A DNA stretch of 64,000 bases from Pseudomonadota bacterium (GCA_023391815.1 JAEWAF010000095.1:23978-87977); one strand, 5' to 3'. Positions 25,157 to 36,892 are shown, numbered from the stretch's first letter. Notes: generated by a model from the letters alone, not told the origin. Program-made: numbers and translations.

Positions 25157-25231
25157 CAGGTGGTCGGCGCGGGTTAGTCCCCAAGGCCGTCAAACAAATC
25201 TCATATCGGAAGAACAGTCAGGCGCGCGCGC

Positions 25232-25948
25232 TCATCCGCACTTCGAATCGCCGCAGTTCAAACACGTCATGCAGCCGTCCATCAGCACCACCGCGGTGGT
25301 GCTGCACTTGGAGCACAGTTGCGCGCCTTCGGGGAAGTGGCTCTTGGCGAAGGCGTCGACCTGCTTGTTGCGCGCTTCGTACTCGGCCTTTTTTTCCTCG
25401 ATGAGCTTCTTGCGCTCCTCTTCCATCTCCGGCTTCTTCAGCAGGCCGATGGTCTGCAGATGTTTTTCGACCACGTAGCCGAGCTCGGCGATGATGGACG
25501 GCATGAACTTGCCGCCCGACTGCCAGTAGCCGCCGCGAGGATCGAACACGGCCTTCATCTCGTCCACCAAGAAGGTCACGTCGCCGCCCTTGCGGAACAC
25601 GGCCGAGAGAATACGCGTCAACGCCACGATCCATTGGAAATGATCCAGGTTCTTGGAGTTGATGAAAATCTCGAACGGCCGGCGCTGCTCGTGGCGGGTG
25701 CCTTCGTTCAGGATGATGTCGTTGATGGTCACGTACATGGCGTGATCGGACACCGGCGTCTTGATCTTGTAGGTCGAGCCGATCAGCACGTCGGGACGCT
25801 CGACTTTCTCGTGCATCCAGACGACGTTCGATTCCTTCTCGCGTTCCTTGACCTGCGCGGCTTCGGCGGCAGCTTTTTCAGCCGCCGCTTTGTCCTCGGG
25901 CTTCTCGACCCGGTACTTGACGATTTTCTTGTCGATCTTGGAGCTCAT
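25232..25948 (-). CDS. nrdJb: B12-dependent ribonucleotide reductase, small C-terminal part (NrdJb)
   Basis: A 238-residue protein corresponding to the C-terminal part of class II ribonucleotide reductase. RRPFEIFINSKNLDHFQW and the region GGDVTFLVDEMKAVFDPRGG are typical of NrdJ C-termini. The tail has four Cys in CSKC and CLNCGDSKCG, a zinc/redox module that shuttles electrons to the active site. A charged Ala/Lys/Glu-rich linker (residues ~15-42) precedes it. As in Pseudomonas, the enzyme is split into two genes. The start at 25948 is the first Met of family sequence; the open frame continues upstream into the nrdJa gap without support. Confidence 0.86.
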   Translation of the reverse strand: MSSKIDKKIVKYRVEKPEDKAAAEKAAAEAAQVKEREKESNVVWMHEKVERPDVLIGSTYKIKTPVSDHAMYVTINDIILNEGTRHEQRRPFEIFINSKNLDHFQWIVALTRILSAVFRKGGDVTFLVDEMKAVFDPRGGYWQSGGKFMPSIIAELGYVVEKHLQTIGLLKKPEMEEERKKLIEEKKAEYEARNKQVDAFAKSHFPEGAQLCSKCSTTAVVLMDGCMTCLNCGDSKCG

Positions 25949-26013
25949 GGTTTCAACCTGCTTCAAGCGTGGCCGCGCCCCGATGCAAAACTCGGGCACG
26001 CAGCAACGACTCG

Positions 26014-28158
26014 TTAGAATTTTCCGTAGTAGCCTTCTTTGAGCGCGTCGAAGAGGTTGGCGGCGGTGTGCTTCTCGCCGTCGTACTCGATCTCTTCGTC
26101 GCCACGCACCTTCACTTCGGTGCCGTCTTCGAGCGTGAACACGTACGTCGTGTTCTTCAGGTCCTCTTCCTTGACCAGCACGCCCTGGAACGCTTCGGGG
26201 TTGAACCGAAACGTGGTGCAGCCCTTCAGGCCCTGCTCGTAGGCATACAGATAAATGTTCTTGAAATCCTCGTACGGATAATCCGTCGGCACGTTCGCCG
26301 TCTTGGAGATCGAGGAGTCGATCCACAGCTGCGAGGCCGCCTGAATATCGACATGTTCCTTCGGCGTGATGTGGTCCGCCGTCGTGAAGTAGTCGGGCAG
26401 CTTCTCGGCCGGATTGGTCGAGTTCGGCATCGCGCGCGGATTGATCAGCTCGCGGTAGGCCAGCAGCTCGAAGGAGAACACGTCGATCTTCTCCTTGGTC
26501 TTCTTGCCTTCGCGAATGACATTGCGGAAGTAATGGTGAGCAAACGAGGGCTCGATACCATTCGAGGCATTGTTCGCCAGCGACAGCGAAATCGTGCCGG
26601 TCGGCGCGATCGAGCTGTGGTGCGTGAAGCGCGCGCCCACTTCGGCGAGCTCATCGACCAGCTCCGGCGCCGCTTCGGCGACACGCTGCATGTAACGGCT
26701 GTACTTGGCGTGCAAGGTGCGGCCGTGAATCTTCTGACCGACGCGCCAGCCGTCCTTCACCATTTCAGGACGTTTGCGGAGCATCTCCGCAGTCACTTCG
26801 AACTCTTCGACCATGATCGGGGCAGGGCCCTTCTCACGCGCCAGCTCCAGTCCCGCTTCCCAGCCCGCGAGCGCCATTTCGCGCGACACGTTCTGAGTGA
26901 AAGCGACGGACTTCTTCGAGCCGTACTTCATGCATTGCATGGTGATCGCCGAGCCCAGGCCCAGGAAGCCCATGCCATGGCGGCGCTTGCGCATGATCTC
27001 ATCGCGCTGCTGACCGAGCGGCAGACCGTTGATCTCGACCACGTTGTCGAGCATGCGCGTGAAGACCTTCACGCACTTCCGGAACTCTTCCCAATCGAAA
27101 CGCGCATCTTCGGTGAAGGGATCGAGCACGAAGCGCGTCAGATTGATGGAGCCGAGCAGGCACGAGCCATACGGCGGCAGTGGCTGCTCGCCGCAGGGGT
27201 TGGTCGCGCGAATGTTTTCGCACCACCAGTTGTTGTTCATTTCATTGACTTTGTCGATGAGCACGAAGCCCGGCTCGGCGAAGTCGTAGGTGGACGACAT
27301 GATCACGTCCCACATGCGCTTGGCCGGCAGCGTCTTATAGATCTTGCAGCAGACCAGGCCGGTCTCGTTCACGACATAGCCTTCCTTGGTCGGCCACTCG
27401 CGCCACACATACTTGGTGGGATCCTGCAGATTCTCGCCGCCTTCCAGCTCGCGCTGGCTCACCGGGAAGGCCAGCTGCCAGTCCTGATCCTTCTTCACCG
27501 CTTCGACGAATTCGTCGGTGATCAGCAGCGACAGATTGAATTGACGCAGGCGGCCGGCCTCGCGCTTGGCGCGAATGAAATCCATCGCGTCCGGATGACC
27601 GATATCGAACGTGCCCATCTGCGCGCCACGACGGCCGCCGGCCGACGAAACGGTGAAGCACATCTTGTCGTAGATATCCATGAACGAGAGCGGGCCCGAC
27701 GTGTATGCGCCGGCGCCGGAGACATACGCACCTTTGGGGCGCATGGTCGAGAATTCGTAACCGATGCCGCAGCCGGCCTTCAGCGTCAGGCCCGCTTCGT
27801 GGACCTTCGCGAGAATGTCATCCATCGAGTCCAGAATGGTCCCGGACACGGTGCAGTTGATGGTGGAGGTAGCAGGCTTGTGCTCCAGCGCGCCGGCGTT
27901 CGAAGTGACGCGGCCCGCCGGGATCGCGCCCTTGCGCAGGGCCCACAGGAACTGCTCGTACCATTGGTCGCGGACGTCTTCTTTTTCGACGTCGGCGAGC
28001 GCACGGGCGACCCGTTTATAGGTGTCGTCCATGGAGCGATCGACGGGCGTGCCGTCTTTCGCGGAGAGTCGATATTTTTTGTCCCAGATATCCAGCGAGG
28101 CTTCCTGGAACGGAATGCTGTTGACATCCATGGGTTCAAGTTTGATTGCGGTCTTCAT
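26014..28158 (-). CDS. nrdJa: B12-dependent (class II) ribonucleotide reductase, catalytic part (NrdJa)
   Basis: A ~714-residue catalytic subunit reducing ribonucleotides with adenosylcobalamin, so it works with or without oxygen. Active-site segments are TSTINCTVSG, KAGCGIGYEFS, NLSLLITDEF, the radical-site stretch IRATNPCGEQPLPPYG, GMGFLGLGS and APTGTISL. KGCTTFRFNP precedes the C-terminal tail, which continues in NrdJb after a 65-base gap. The start at 28158 is the best guess; MDVNSIPF at 28131 is an alternative and no strong ribosome site decides. Upstream NrdR boxes and a DnaA box imply control by deoxynucleotide state and replication. Confidence 0.88.
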   Translation of the reverse strand: MKTAIKLEPMDVNSIPFQEASLDIWDKKYRLSAKDGTPVDRSMDDTYKRVARALADVEKEDVRDQWYEQFLWALRKGAIPAGRVTSNAGALEHKPATSTINCTVSGTILDSMDDILAKVHEAGLTLKAGCGIGYEFSTMRPKGAYVSGAGAYTSGPLSFMDIYDKMCFTVSSAGGRRGAQMGTFDIGHPDAMDFIRAKREAGRLRQFNLSLLITDEFVEAVKKDQDWQLAFPVSQRELEGGENLQDPTKYVWREWPTKEGYVVNETGLVCCKIYKTLPAKRMWDVIMSSTYDFAEPGFVLIDKVNEMNNNWWCENIRATNPCGEQPLPPYGSCLLGSINLTRFVLDPFTEDARFDWEEFRKCVKVFTRMLDNVVEINGLPLGQQRDEIMRKRRHGMGFLGLGSAITMQCMKYGSKKSVAFTQNVSREMALAGWEAGLELAREKGPAPIMVEEFEVTAEMLRKRPEMVKDGWRVGQKIHGRTLHAKYSRYMQRVAEAAPELVDELAEVGARFTHHSSIAPTGTISLSLANNASNGIEPSFAHHYFRNVIREGKKTKEKIDVFSFELLAYRELINPRAMPNSTNPAEKLPDYFTTADHITPKEHVDIQAASQLWIDSSISKTANVPTDYPYEDFKNIYLYAYEQGLKGCTTFRFNPEAFQGVLVKEEDLKNTTYVFTLEDGTEVKVRGDEEIEYDGEKHTAANLFDALKEGYYGKF

Positions 28159-28313
28159 GCCGGCAAGGAACTCCGGATTGCGAGCGGGAGCCAATCGTCC
28201 CCAACTGACGTCCCCTAACTCCCCCCAGCCCGGGCCCCTTCAAGCCCTGGCTGGCGGTCCATTTCTGACCTGCGCAATGATCTCGCCGGTCATGTTTTTC
28301 TTTCCGCGGCGAG

Positions 28314-28329
28314 ACACTACATATTGTGT
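28314..28329. promoter_or_regulatory. NrdR box 1 upstream of nrdJa
   Basis: ACACTACATATTGTGT is a near-perfect 16-bp match to the NrdR-box consensus, acaCwAtATaTwGtgt as I recall it. NrdR is an ATP/dATP-sensing repressor of nrd genes. The box lies 155 bases upstream of the nrdJa start in a 573-base gene-free gap. Confidence 0.82.
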
Positions 28330-28489
28330 CAGGGGCACAAGCCTAGACCTGCCATCTGAAGCCGTCAAGAAACCCTCCTGCGAAAAATAGGCTCGGAAAG
28401 CCCGTATAGTTCAAGGGCTTGCGAAGTTTTGCGGGAGGATTTCGGCGCCGCCGAAAAGAGGTCGCCAGTATCTCCGCAAACGCACCAAA

Positions 28490-28505
28490 CCACAATATCT
28501 TGTGT
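28490..28505. promoter_or_regulatory. NrdR box 2
   Basis: CCACAATATCTTGTGT matches the NrdR consensus at 15 of 16 positions. Its centre is 176 bp from box 1, much farther than the usual pair spacing of about 31 bp. It may act through looping, or on a separate promoter. It lies 227 bases before the degQ-like gene. Confidence 0.72.
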
Positions 28506-28534
28506 CCACCCGGGATCAACTGTAAGCCCACAAG

Positions 28535-28543
28535 TTATCCACA
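28535..28543 (+). promoter_or_regulatory. DnaA box
   Basis: TTATCCACA is an exact consensus DnaA box. DnaA control of nrdAB is known in E. coli, so a box in the nrdJ upstream region is meaningful, although a single 9-mer can occur by chance. The rest of the 28159-28731 gap holds a 7-bp hairpin TTTCGGC-GCC-GCCGAAA (28440-28456) and no recognisable gene, tRNA or cobalamin riboswitch. Confidence 0.5.
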
Positions 28544-28731
28544 CGGTGCTCACCGGGCTGTGCACAGGGTGTTCGCTCGGCATCAATCCATCGCGGCAGC
28601 GGGCGTCGAAATGCCAAACCACCCGGATTGCTCATAGAATCCGGTGCCGGGCATCGACCCACAACCATCAACCATTGTCTTCGCAAACGGCGGCCGCGAG
28701 CCGCCTTCATGCTCCACAGTAGGATCGCTTC

Positions 28732-30084
28732 ATGAGACAGGTTTACGCGCTGTTGGCCGCGACGGCTCTGCTCCACAACGTGGGTGCCGCCGCACAGCTG
28801 CCGGAAAAGGTCGGGGACACGCCGGTGCCGTCGCTGGCACCCATCGTCAAAAAGGCTTCACCGGCGGTGGTGAACATCGCCACGCGCGGCACGGTTCGGG
28901 AACAGCGGCCGCGCAATCCGTTGCTGGAAGATCCGTTCTTCCGCCGCTTCTTCGATGCTCCAGATGTGGGGCCGCGAGAGCGGCAATTCCAGAGCGCCGG
29001 CTCGGGCGTGATCGTCGATGCCAAGAACGGCTACATCATCACCAACGCGCACGTGATCGAGAACGCCGATGAGATCACCGTGACCCTGCTCGATGACCGG
29101 CAGGTGAAGGCCGAGATCGTCGGTCGGGACAAGGCGTCGGATGTGGCGGTGTTGAAGGTCCCGACCAAGAACCTGGTCGAGATGCCGCTGGCGGATTCTT
29201 CCAAGGCCGAGGTGGGCGATTTCGTGCTCGCGATCGGCAATCCGTTCGCGCTGAGCCACACCGTTACCTCCGGCATCATCAGCGCGCTCGGCCGTTCGGA
29301 CAACAATCCTGAGTCGTACCAGGACTTCATCCAGACCGACGCGCCCATCAATCCGGGCAACTCCGGCGGCGCGCTGGTGGATTTGAAAGGTCAGCTGGTC
29401 GGCGTCAACACCGCGATCTTCTCCGGTAGCGGCGGCAACATCGGCATCGGCTTCGCCATTCCTTCCAACATGGTGAAGGCCGTGATGGCACAGCTGGTCC
29501 AGTACGGTGAAGTGAAGCGCGGCATGCTGGGCGTGCAGCTCTCCAACAACTTCACGCCCGGCATCGCTGAGAACCTCGGTCTCGACAATGCGCGCGGCGC
29601 GCTGGTCTCACAGGTGATCGAAGGCTCCCCGGCCGACAAGGCGGGCATCAAGGCAGGCGACGTCATCACCTCGATCAACGGTCGCAATGTCGCCAACGCC
29701 GGCGAGCTGAGAAACACCATCGGCCTGCTGCGCATCGGCGAGAAAGTCGAGCTCGGTTTGATTCGCGAAGGCAAGCCGCGTCGAGTGAGCGCCGTGATCG
29801 GCGAGCGCGATGGCGCCGATGCCGAAGGCGCCGCACAGATTCACCCGGCGCTCGAAGGCGCCGCGCTGACCAACGCTGCAAACAATGCGGGCGTGCTGGT
29901 CGAGAACGTGATTGACGGCAGCCCGGCTCAGCAGGCGGGCCTGCGCGCGAACGACGTGATCCTGGCGATCGGCCGCGTGCGCATCAGCACGGTCGAGCAG
30001 TTGCGTCAGGCGGTGAATGGCGCGACGGCGTTCGCGTTGACCATTCGTCGCGGCAATTCGACGCTGGTGTTTACGATTCAGTAA
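28732..30084 (+). CDS. degQ: DegQ/DegP-type periplasmic serine endoprotease
   Basis: A 450-residue HtrA-family protease of the periplasm. Signal peptide: residues 1-21 (VYALLAATALLHNVGAAAQ). The trypsin-like domain has the triad His107 (TNAHVIEN), Asp137 (KASDVAVLKV) and Ser211 (NPGNSGGAL). Two PDZ domains follow (~258-345 and ~365-447), each with the GSPADKAGIKAGDVI or GSPAQQAGLRANDVI turn. The absence of a long Q-linker fits DegQ better than DegP. AGGA lies about 8 nt upstream of the ATG. It refolds or degrades misfolded envelope proteins. Confidence 0.88.
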   Translation: MRQVYALLAATALLHNVGAAAQLPEKVGDTPVPSLAPIVKKASPAVVNIATRGTVREQRPRNPLLEDPFFRRFFDAPDVGPRERQFQSAGSGVIVDAKNGYIITNAHVIENADEITVTLLDDRQVKAEIVGRDKASDVAVLKVPTKNLVEMPLADSSKAEVGDFVLAIGNPFALSHTVTSGIISALGRSDNNPESYQDFIQTDAPINPGNSGGALVDLKGQLVGVNTAIFSGSGGNIGIGFAIPSNMVKAVMAQLVQYGEVKRGMLGVQLSNNFTPGIAENLGLDNARGALVSQVIEGSPADKAGIKAGDVITSINGRNVANAGELRNTIGLLRIGEKVELGLIREGKPRRVSAVIGERDGADAEGAAQIHPALEGAALTNAANNAGVLVENVIDGSPAQQAGLRANDVILAIGRVRISTVEQLRQAVNGATAFALTIRRGNSTLVFTIQ

Positions 30085-30092
30085 GTATCGAA

Positions 30093-30122
30093 GCGGCCCC
30101 TCTCCGATCTGAGAGGGGCCGC
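30093..30122. terminator. 12-bp hairpin in convergent gap after degQ
   Basis: GCGGCCCCTCTC-CGATCT-GAGAGGGGCCGC is a perfect 12-bp stem with a 6-base loop, 9 bases after the degQ stop and about 65 bases from the convergent Calx-beta stop. It lacks a T-tract, so it may work as a bidirectional, T-less terminator or an mRNA-protecting hairpin. Confidence 0.55.
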
Positions 30123-30188
30123 AAGATCCACTCGCGCTTGAAGATCGAACGGCGCACGGGGCAAGCGGCTCCGCCCTGCCATCGCTCC

Positions 30189-33100
30189 CTACCTGCGAAT
30201 CATTGCTCGCCGGCGCAGGCGGACGAGCATCGCCCAGAGCAGCAGAGCGATCAGGCTCTCCTCGCCGCCACCTCCACGGCCCGAACTCGGTCGATTCCCG
30301 GACTGCGCGCCATCGTCATCCACAATCGTCACAGTCGCGCTGGCGGTACCCAGCTGCGTGCCTGCCGAAGGATTTCGTAACGTCACGCTGAAACTCTCGT
30401 CGGGCTCGTCGCTGGAATCGGGCGTCAGCGTGATAGTGATCAGCTTGATCGATGTGTCGTTCGCGCCCCAGGTCAGCGTTCCTGTCGCGGCCGTGAAATC
30501 GGCAGTGGTGGCCGTTCCGGCGACGGTGGTGAAATCGACGCTCGATGCGATCGACGTATTGCCGGACCGCGCCACCTGCAACGTCACCAAGGTGGCGTTT
30601 TCACTGACCGATTGAGTGGCGCTCATGAACTCCACGGTCGCGGGCACGCCGCCGCCTGCATCGTCGTCGACGATGGTCACCATCGTGCTCACCTCGGCGA
30701 GCGGCACAAAATTGATTCGAGGCATGAACCGTACGGTGAATGTTTCGTTCGGCTCGGCCTGCTGATCGCCGTTGAGCTGGATATCGAGCTGCTTCTCGCC
30801 GCCTTCACCGTCCGCCCAGGAGAGAGAAGCGAAGGTCGAGGCGAAATCGTCCGGCCAGCTTGCAGTCCCCGACGCGACCACACCGGAGGCGATCAGCTGC
30901 CCACCAGTGTCACCCACGCGGGACACTCTGAGACGGACGAAGCGCTCGCCCTCACCGACACTGATCGACGACTGCACCTGCAAGCCTTGCGCGACGGGCC
31001 CACTCTGTCCTGCCGGCGTTGGATCGTCATCCACGATGGTGTACTGAACCGAGGCCGCACCAATCCGCGCGCCCTGCGCACCCGAAAGCGACACTGAGAA
31101 CGTCTCGTCGACTTCGTCGCGAGCGTCATTCGTGATATTGATCCCGATCTGCTTCGGCGAGGCATCCCCTGCGTTCCATCTGCTGGTGCCCGAGGCCACG
31201 ACAATGTCACCACTGGTAGCCGTCCCATATTCGAACGTGTAGTTCACGCTCACGTCGATCGCGGGCACGCTGCTCAACGACAGTGTGAGCATCGCAACGC
31301 CGACGCTTTCCGCGAAGCTGGTGCTCGGTGTGATGCTGATCGTCGGTTGCGCGTCCGCGGGTTCGTTGTCGAGAATCAGGACCTGCGCGTAACCACCGTT
31401 GCGGCTGTCCGCCGATGCGGCCGGGAAGATGTTTACAAAAAACGCCTCGGGACGTTCCGCTGCCGAGTCATCCAGGATGGGAACCGTGAAGGTCTTTGGT
31501 GTGGCATCGCCGGCAGCCCAGTTGAGCACGCCATTGGCATGCGTGAAGTCCTGTCCGGCGGTCGCAGTGACGTTCTGCGTCGTCTGGGTTGTGTTCCAGG
31601 TCGCCGAGAGCGCCTGGGAAACATTGCCAAAGCGCTGCACTTCGAGCGTGACGACCGGCACCCCTTCCGTCACTGTGACCATGCTGGTTTTGAATCCGAT
31701 CGAAGGAGTGGCCGCCGTATCGTCATCATCGACGATGACCACGCTCGCCGTCCTGCCCTGTGGACTGATGGTCACGTCGGAAGTCGAGCTGCTGAGCGTG
31801 ACGACGACGCCCTCATTGGTCTCGACGATGGCATCGTCGAGCAAGGGAATGTCGACCACGCGAATTCCTCCTTCGTTCGCGGCCCAACTGACCGTGCCCG
31901 GACTGCCGTTGTAGTCAGTCCCCGCGGTGGCCCCGCTCGCAGTGAGCGCATAGCTCACCGTCACCGGCTGGCTCATCTCGCCCGTGCGCTGGACCAGCAA
32001 CCGCGCGCTTCCCGAATTCTCGACGCTGTAAACAATCGTCGTGGTGAAGCCGATGACCGATGCTATGTCGTTGTCGTTATAGAACAGGCCATTCATCCGG
32101 GAGCGAGACAACTGCGCGCCACCGGTGGGCGCGAACAGCTCGACATAAAACGTCTCGCCAGAGTCGAGAATGGCGTCATCGAGCGTTTGCAGATAGATGA
32201 CCTTCCTTACTTCGCCCTCGTTGAATGTCACCGTGGCGGTGTCGCCGACAAAGTCCTGACCCGCGGTCGCGGTCTGACCCACGATCCGATACTGAACGCT
32301 CACGGCACCGTCGGTGCCGCCGGACCGGTAGAGCACCAGCGGCCAGGCATAGTCCATTTCCGGAAATCTTGCGATGCCATCGCCGTTGGTCTCGTAGCTG
32401 CTGCGAATGCCGATCGATCCGGGGTGCGTGCCGCCCGCGGCGAAGCGGGCAAGGCCATAAGCGGGCCCGATTTGTCCACCCGAGACCAAGGCTCGATAAG
32501 CGCCATCGGCATCCCGGCGCAGCCGTTTCAACCCGGCGAGAATCGGACTCGCGCCTTCGCTGAAATCGGTCTGGCTGCGACCGCGCAGGCCGAATGTCAC
32601 ATCCGGCGAGCCATCGCTGTTATAGCGAGCAAGCAACGCCGATCCCATGCCCAAGTCGGTGGTCCTGCCGGCCGCAAGTACCTTGCCGTCGGATTCCGCG
32701 AGCAGAGAAGCGATCGAAGTGCCCGCGCCCAGCATGTTCCGACCGCCGCTGCCGAAGCCGACATCCGGCGTGCCATCGGCATTCAAGCGAGCGATGTAAT
32801 GCTGATCCACGCCGGCCCTATCGGCTTGCTGGGCTGCTACGAAGATCTTGCCGTTCGCCGTCGGCGCCACATCCGCGACATAGCCCTGACCATCGAGGAA
32901 CGACAGGATCGAGAAGCCGCCGATGCCGAAGGTGGTATCGAGTTGCCCAGTGCTCGTCAGTCGCGTGACAAAGGGAACCCAGTTGTTCAGCGTCCCTAGA
33001 ATGCCTCCCAGAACGACGCGGCCGTCCCCCTGCACCCGTACCACGTACGCCTCGAGGTTGCCGACTGGCGCATCGATGACCACTCGGCCGCCGACGCCAA

Positions 33101-33728
33101 AGGCGGGATCGGGCGTGCCCGCACTGGTGATTTTCGCGACCAGAATGCTGGGATTCGTCATCCAGTCGCCGAGCCGTGCGGCGACGATAGCCGAGCCATC
33201 GGGCGCCATCGCCAGATGCGGGTTCTGTACCCAGCGCGGATCGAAGATGAAAAGATTGCCGCCGGTGCCGAAGGTCGTGTCGAGCGAGCCGTCCACGTTG
33301 AGCCGGGTGACTCGTACGCGATCGAATTGATTCAAAGGGTTGTAGCCCGGCAGAGAGAGCAGCAGCCGGCCGTCGCCCAATACCGCGAACTCCAGCCCGC
33401 GCATGCCGAAGTCGGGCTGATCGATCAACATGACACCGTCGCCATCGAAACTGGTATCGGGCGTTCCATCCGGATTGAGCCGCGCGATCAGGTGATCGCC
33501 GAAGGGAAAGCCGCTCGGCTCGTCGTTCAGTTGACCGATGATGACGATCCGGCCGTCGGGCATCGCCTGCCAGTCCTGGACGTCGAACGAATACCCCGCG
33601 ACCGTGAGCGGCAGGCGCCCGCCTGAAGCATAGGAAGTGTCCCAATCGCCGGTCGCGGCCTTGGCGGTGCCCAGGCCGAGCGCACAGGCGAACATGCCGA
33701 CGCAGACACGCCACACTGAATTCAGCAC
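30189..33728 (-). CDS. large exported delta-60/Calx-beta protein with GlyGly-CTERM-like tail
   Basis: A ~1179-residue secreted protein. A signal peptide (VGMFACALGLGTAKA) is followed by about seven delta-60-type repeats (residues ~30-395) with the motif LDTTFGTGG, likely a beta-propeller. Six Calx-beta domains (~430-1145) follow, each ending in a VTIVDDD-like calcium-binding acidic stretch. The C-terminus is GRGGGGEESLIALLLWAML followed by VRLRRRAMIRR: a glycine run, a hydrophobic helix and an Arg cluster, as in GlyGly-CTERM (rhombosortase) sorting signals. GTG 33728 is chosen because GGAGGGAG lies just upstream; a GTG at 33749 has no site. Role unknown, probably cell-surface adhesion or matrix. 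Confidence 0.8.
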   Translation of the reverse strand: MLNSVWRVCVGMFACALGLGTAKAATGDWDTSYASGGRLPLTVAGYSFDVQDWQAMPDGRIVIIGQLNDEPSGFPFGDHLIARLNPDGTPDTSFDGDGVMLIDQPDFGMRGLEFAVLGDGRLLLSLPGYNPLNQFDRVRVTRLNVDGSLDTTFGTGGNLFIFDPRWVQNPHLAMAPDGSAIVAARLGDWMTNPSILVAKITSAGTPDPAFGVGGRVVIDAPVGNLEAYVVRVQGDGRVVLGGILGTLNNWVPFVTRLTSTGQLDTTFGIGGFSILSFLDGQGYVADVAPTANGKIFVAAQQADRAGVDQHYIARLNADGTPDVGFGSGGRNMLGAGTSIASLLAESDGKVLAAGRTTDLGMGSALLARYNSDGSPDVTFGLRGRSQTDFSEGASPILAGLKRLRRDADGAYRALVSGGQIGPAYGLARFAAGGTHPGSIGIRSSYETNGDGIARFPEMDYAWPLVLYRSGGTDGAVSVQYRIVGQTATAGQDFVGDTATVTFNEGEVRKVIYLQTLDDAILDSGETFYVELFAPTGGAQLSRSRMNGLFYNDNDIASVIGFTTTIVYSVENSGSARLLVQRTGEMSQPVTVSYALTASGATAGTDYNGSPGTVSWAANEGGIRVVDIPLLDDAIVETNEGVVVTLSSSTSDVTISPQGRTASVVIVDDDDTAATPSIGFKTSMVTVTEGVPVVTLEVQRFGNVSQALSATWNTTQTTQNVTATAGQDFTHANGVLNWAAGDATPKTFTVPILDDSAAERPEAFFVNIFPAASADSRNGGYAQVLILDNEPADAQPTISITPSTSFAESVGVAMLTLSLSSVPAIDVSVNYTFEYGTATSGDIVVASGTSRWNAGDASPKQIGINITNDARDEVDETFSVSLSGAQGARIGAASVQYTIVDDDPTPAGQSGPVAQGLQVQSSISVGEGERFVRLRVSRVGDTGGQLIASGVVASGTASWPDDFASTFASLSWADGEGGEKQLDIQLNGDQQAEPNETFTVRFMPRINFVPLAEVSTMVTIVDDDAGGGVPATVEFMSATQSVSENATLVTLQVARSGNTSIASSVDFTTVAGTATTADFTAATGTLTWGANDTSIKLITITLTPDSSDEPDESFSVTLRNPSAGTQLGTASATVTIVDDDGAQSGNRPSSGRGGGGEESLIALLLWAMLVRLRRRAMIRR

Positions 33729-33853
33729 CGTGACTCCCTCCGTGCGCACGTGGCCACCGCCGCTGCGCCATCACTTCTTGTTTGTTTCACCGCTGCGTGG
33801 TGAGTTTAACCACTCCTGGATGTCGGAGGGCGAACGTCGGATTTTCTAACGAC

Positions 33854-33884
33854 TTGACCTTACCATCATGGCAAGGTTCATCAT
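33854..33884 (+). promoter_or_regulatory. MerR-type copper-responsive promoter
   Basis: TTGACC (-35) and CATCAT (-10) are separated by 19 bp, the elongated spacer typical of MerR-family promoters. Inside is the dyad ACCTTACC-ATCAT-GGCAAGGT (7 of 8 arm matches). The predicted transcription start is near 33891, leaving a leader of about 20 bases before the regulator ATG. It should drive the regulator and copper ATPase genes together. Confidence 0.75.
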
Positions 33885-33911
33885 GCAGGCGTGTTACGAG
33901 CGAGTGTCGTC

Positions 33912-34367
33912 ATGCCTGCAGTCAAAGCGCGAGCGGAATTGGCCGAAGCCAAAGATCAGGGTTTTTACAGTATCGGCAAGGCCGCCGAACTCTCGGGGAT
34001 CACCCCGAAGATGATCCGGCACTATGAGGCGCTGGAGCTGATTCCCAAGGCCGCGCGCACGGCAGGCGACTATCGCGTCTACTCGGCCGCGGATATTCAT
34101 ACGTTACGTTTCATCCGCCGCGCGCGGGGGCTCGGCTTTTCGATGGAAGAGATCGGGACCCTGCTCGGGCTGTGGCGCAATCAGCGTCGTGCCAGCGAGC
34201 AGGTGAAGCGACTCGCGATGAAACATATCTCGGACCTCGATCACAAGATCGCCGAGTTGCAGTCCATGCGCGCGGCGCTGGCCGAGCTGGCACAGCATTG
34301 TCACGGCGACGCCCGACCGGAATGTCCCATCCTCGCAGATCTCGCCGGGCTGCCGCCGGCGGAGTGA
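33912..34367 (+). CDS. cueR: CueR-like MerR-family copper regulator
   Basis: A ~151-residue MerR regulator: winged HTH at residues ~20-85 (YSIGKAAELSGITPKMIRHY, RRARGLGFSMEEI), a dimerisation helix, and a metal loop with two Cys seven residues apart (CHGDARPEC), the spacing of CueR-type Cu(I)/Ag(I) sensors. ATG 33912 is chosen because the predicted transcription start would fall on the alternative GTG 33891. It ends 2 nt before the ATPase gene and sits under its own 19-bp-spacer promoter, so it should activate both genes when copper is in excess. Confidence 0.85.
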   Translation: MPAVKARAELAEAKDQGFYSIGKAAELSGITPKMIRHYEALELIPKAARTAGDYRVYSAADIHTLRFIRRARGLGFSMEEIGTLLGLWRNQRRASEQVKRLAMKHISDLDHKIAELQSMRAALAELAQHCHGDARPECPILADLAGLPPAE

Positions 34368-34369
34368 AT

Positions 34370-36871
<2,502 letters not shown>

Positions 36872-36892
36872 GTTGCGGTTTCTCAACTGGCA

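Noticed and set aside
25969..28218. 749-residue open frame antisense to nrdJa
   Set aside because: The opposite strand encodes an unmistakable ribonucleotide reductase; this frame has shadow composition and no motif.
28159..28731. Cobalamin riboswitch upstream of nrdJa
   Set aside because: Searched by eye for the B12-box and its usual flanking stems; none seen. NrdR boxes explain control better.
31347..32999. 550-residue open frame antisense to the Calx-beta protein
   Set aside because: The - strand frame carries repeated delta-60 and Calx-beta domains; this one has none.
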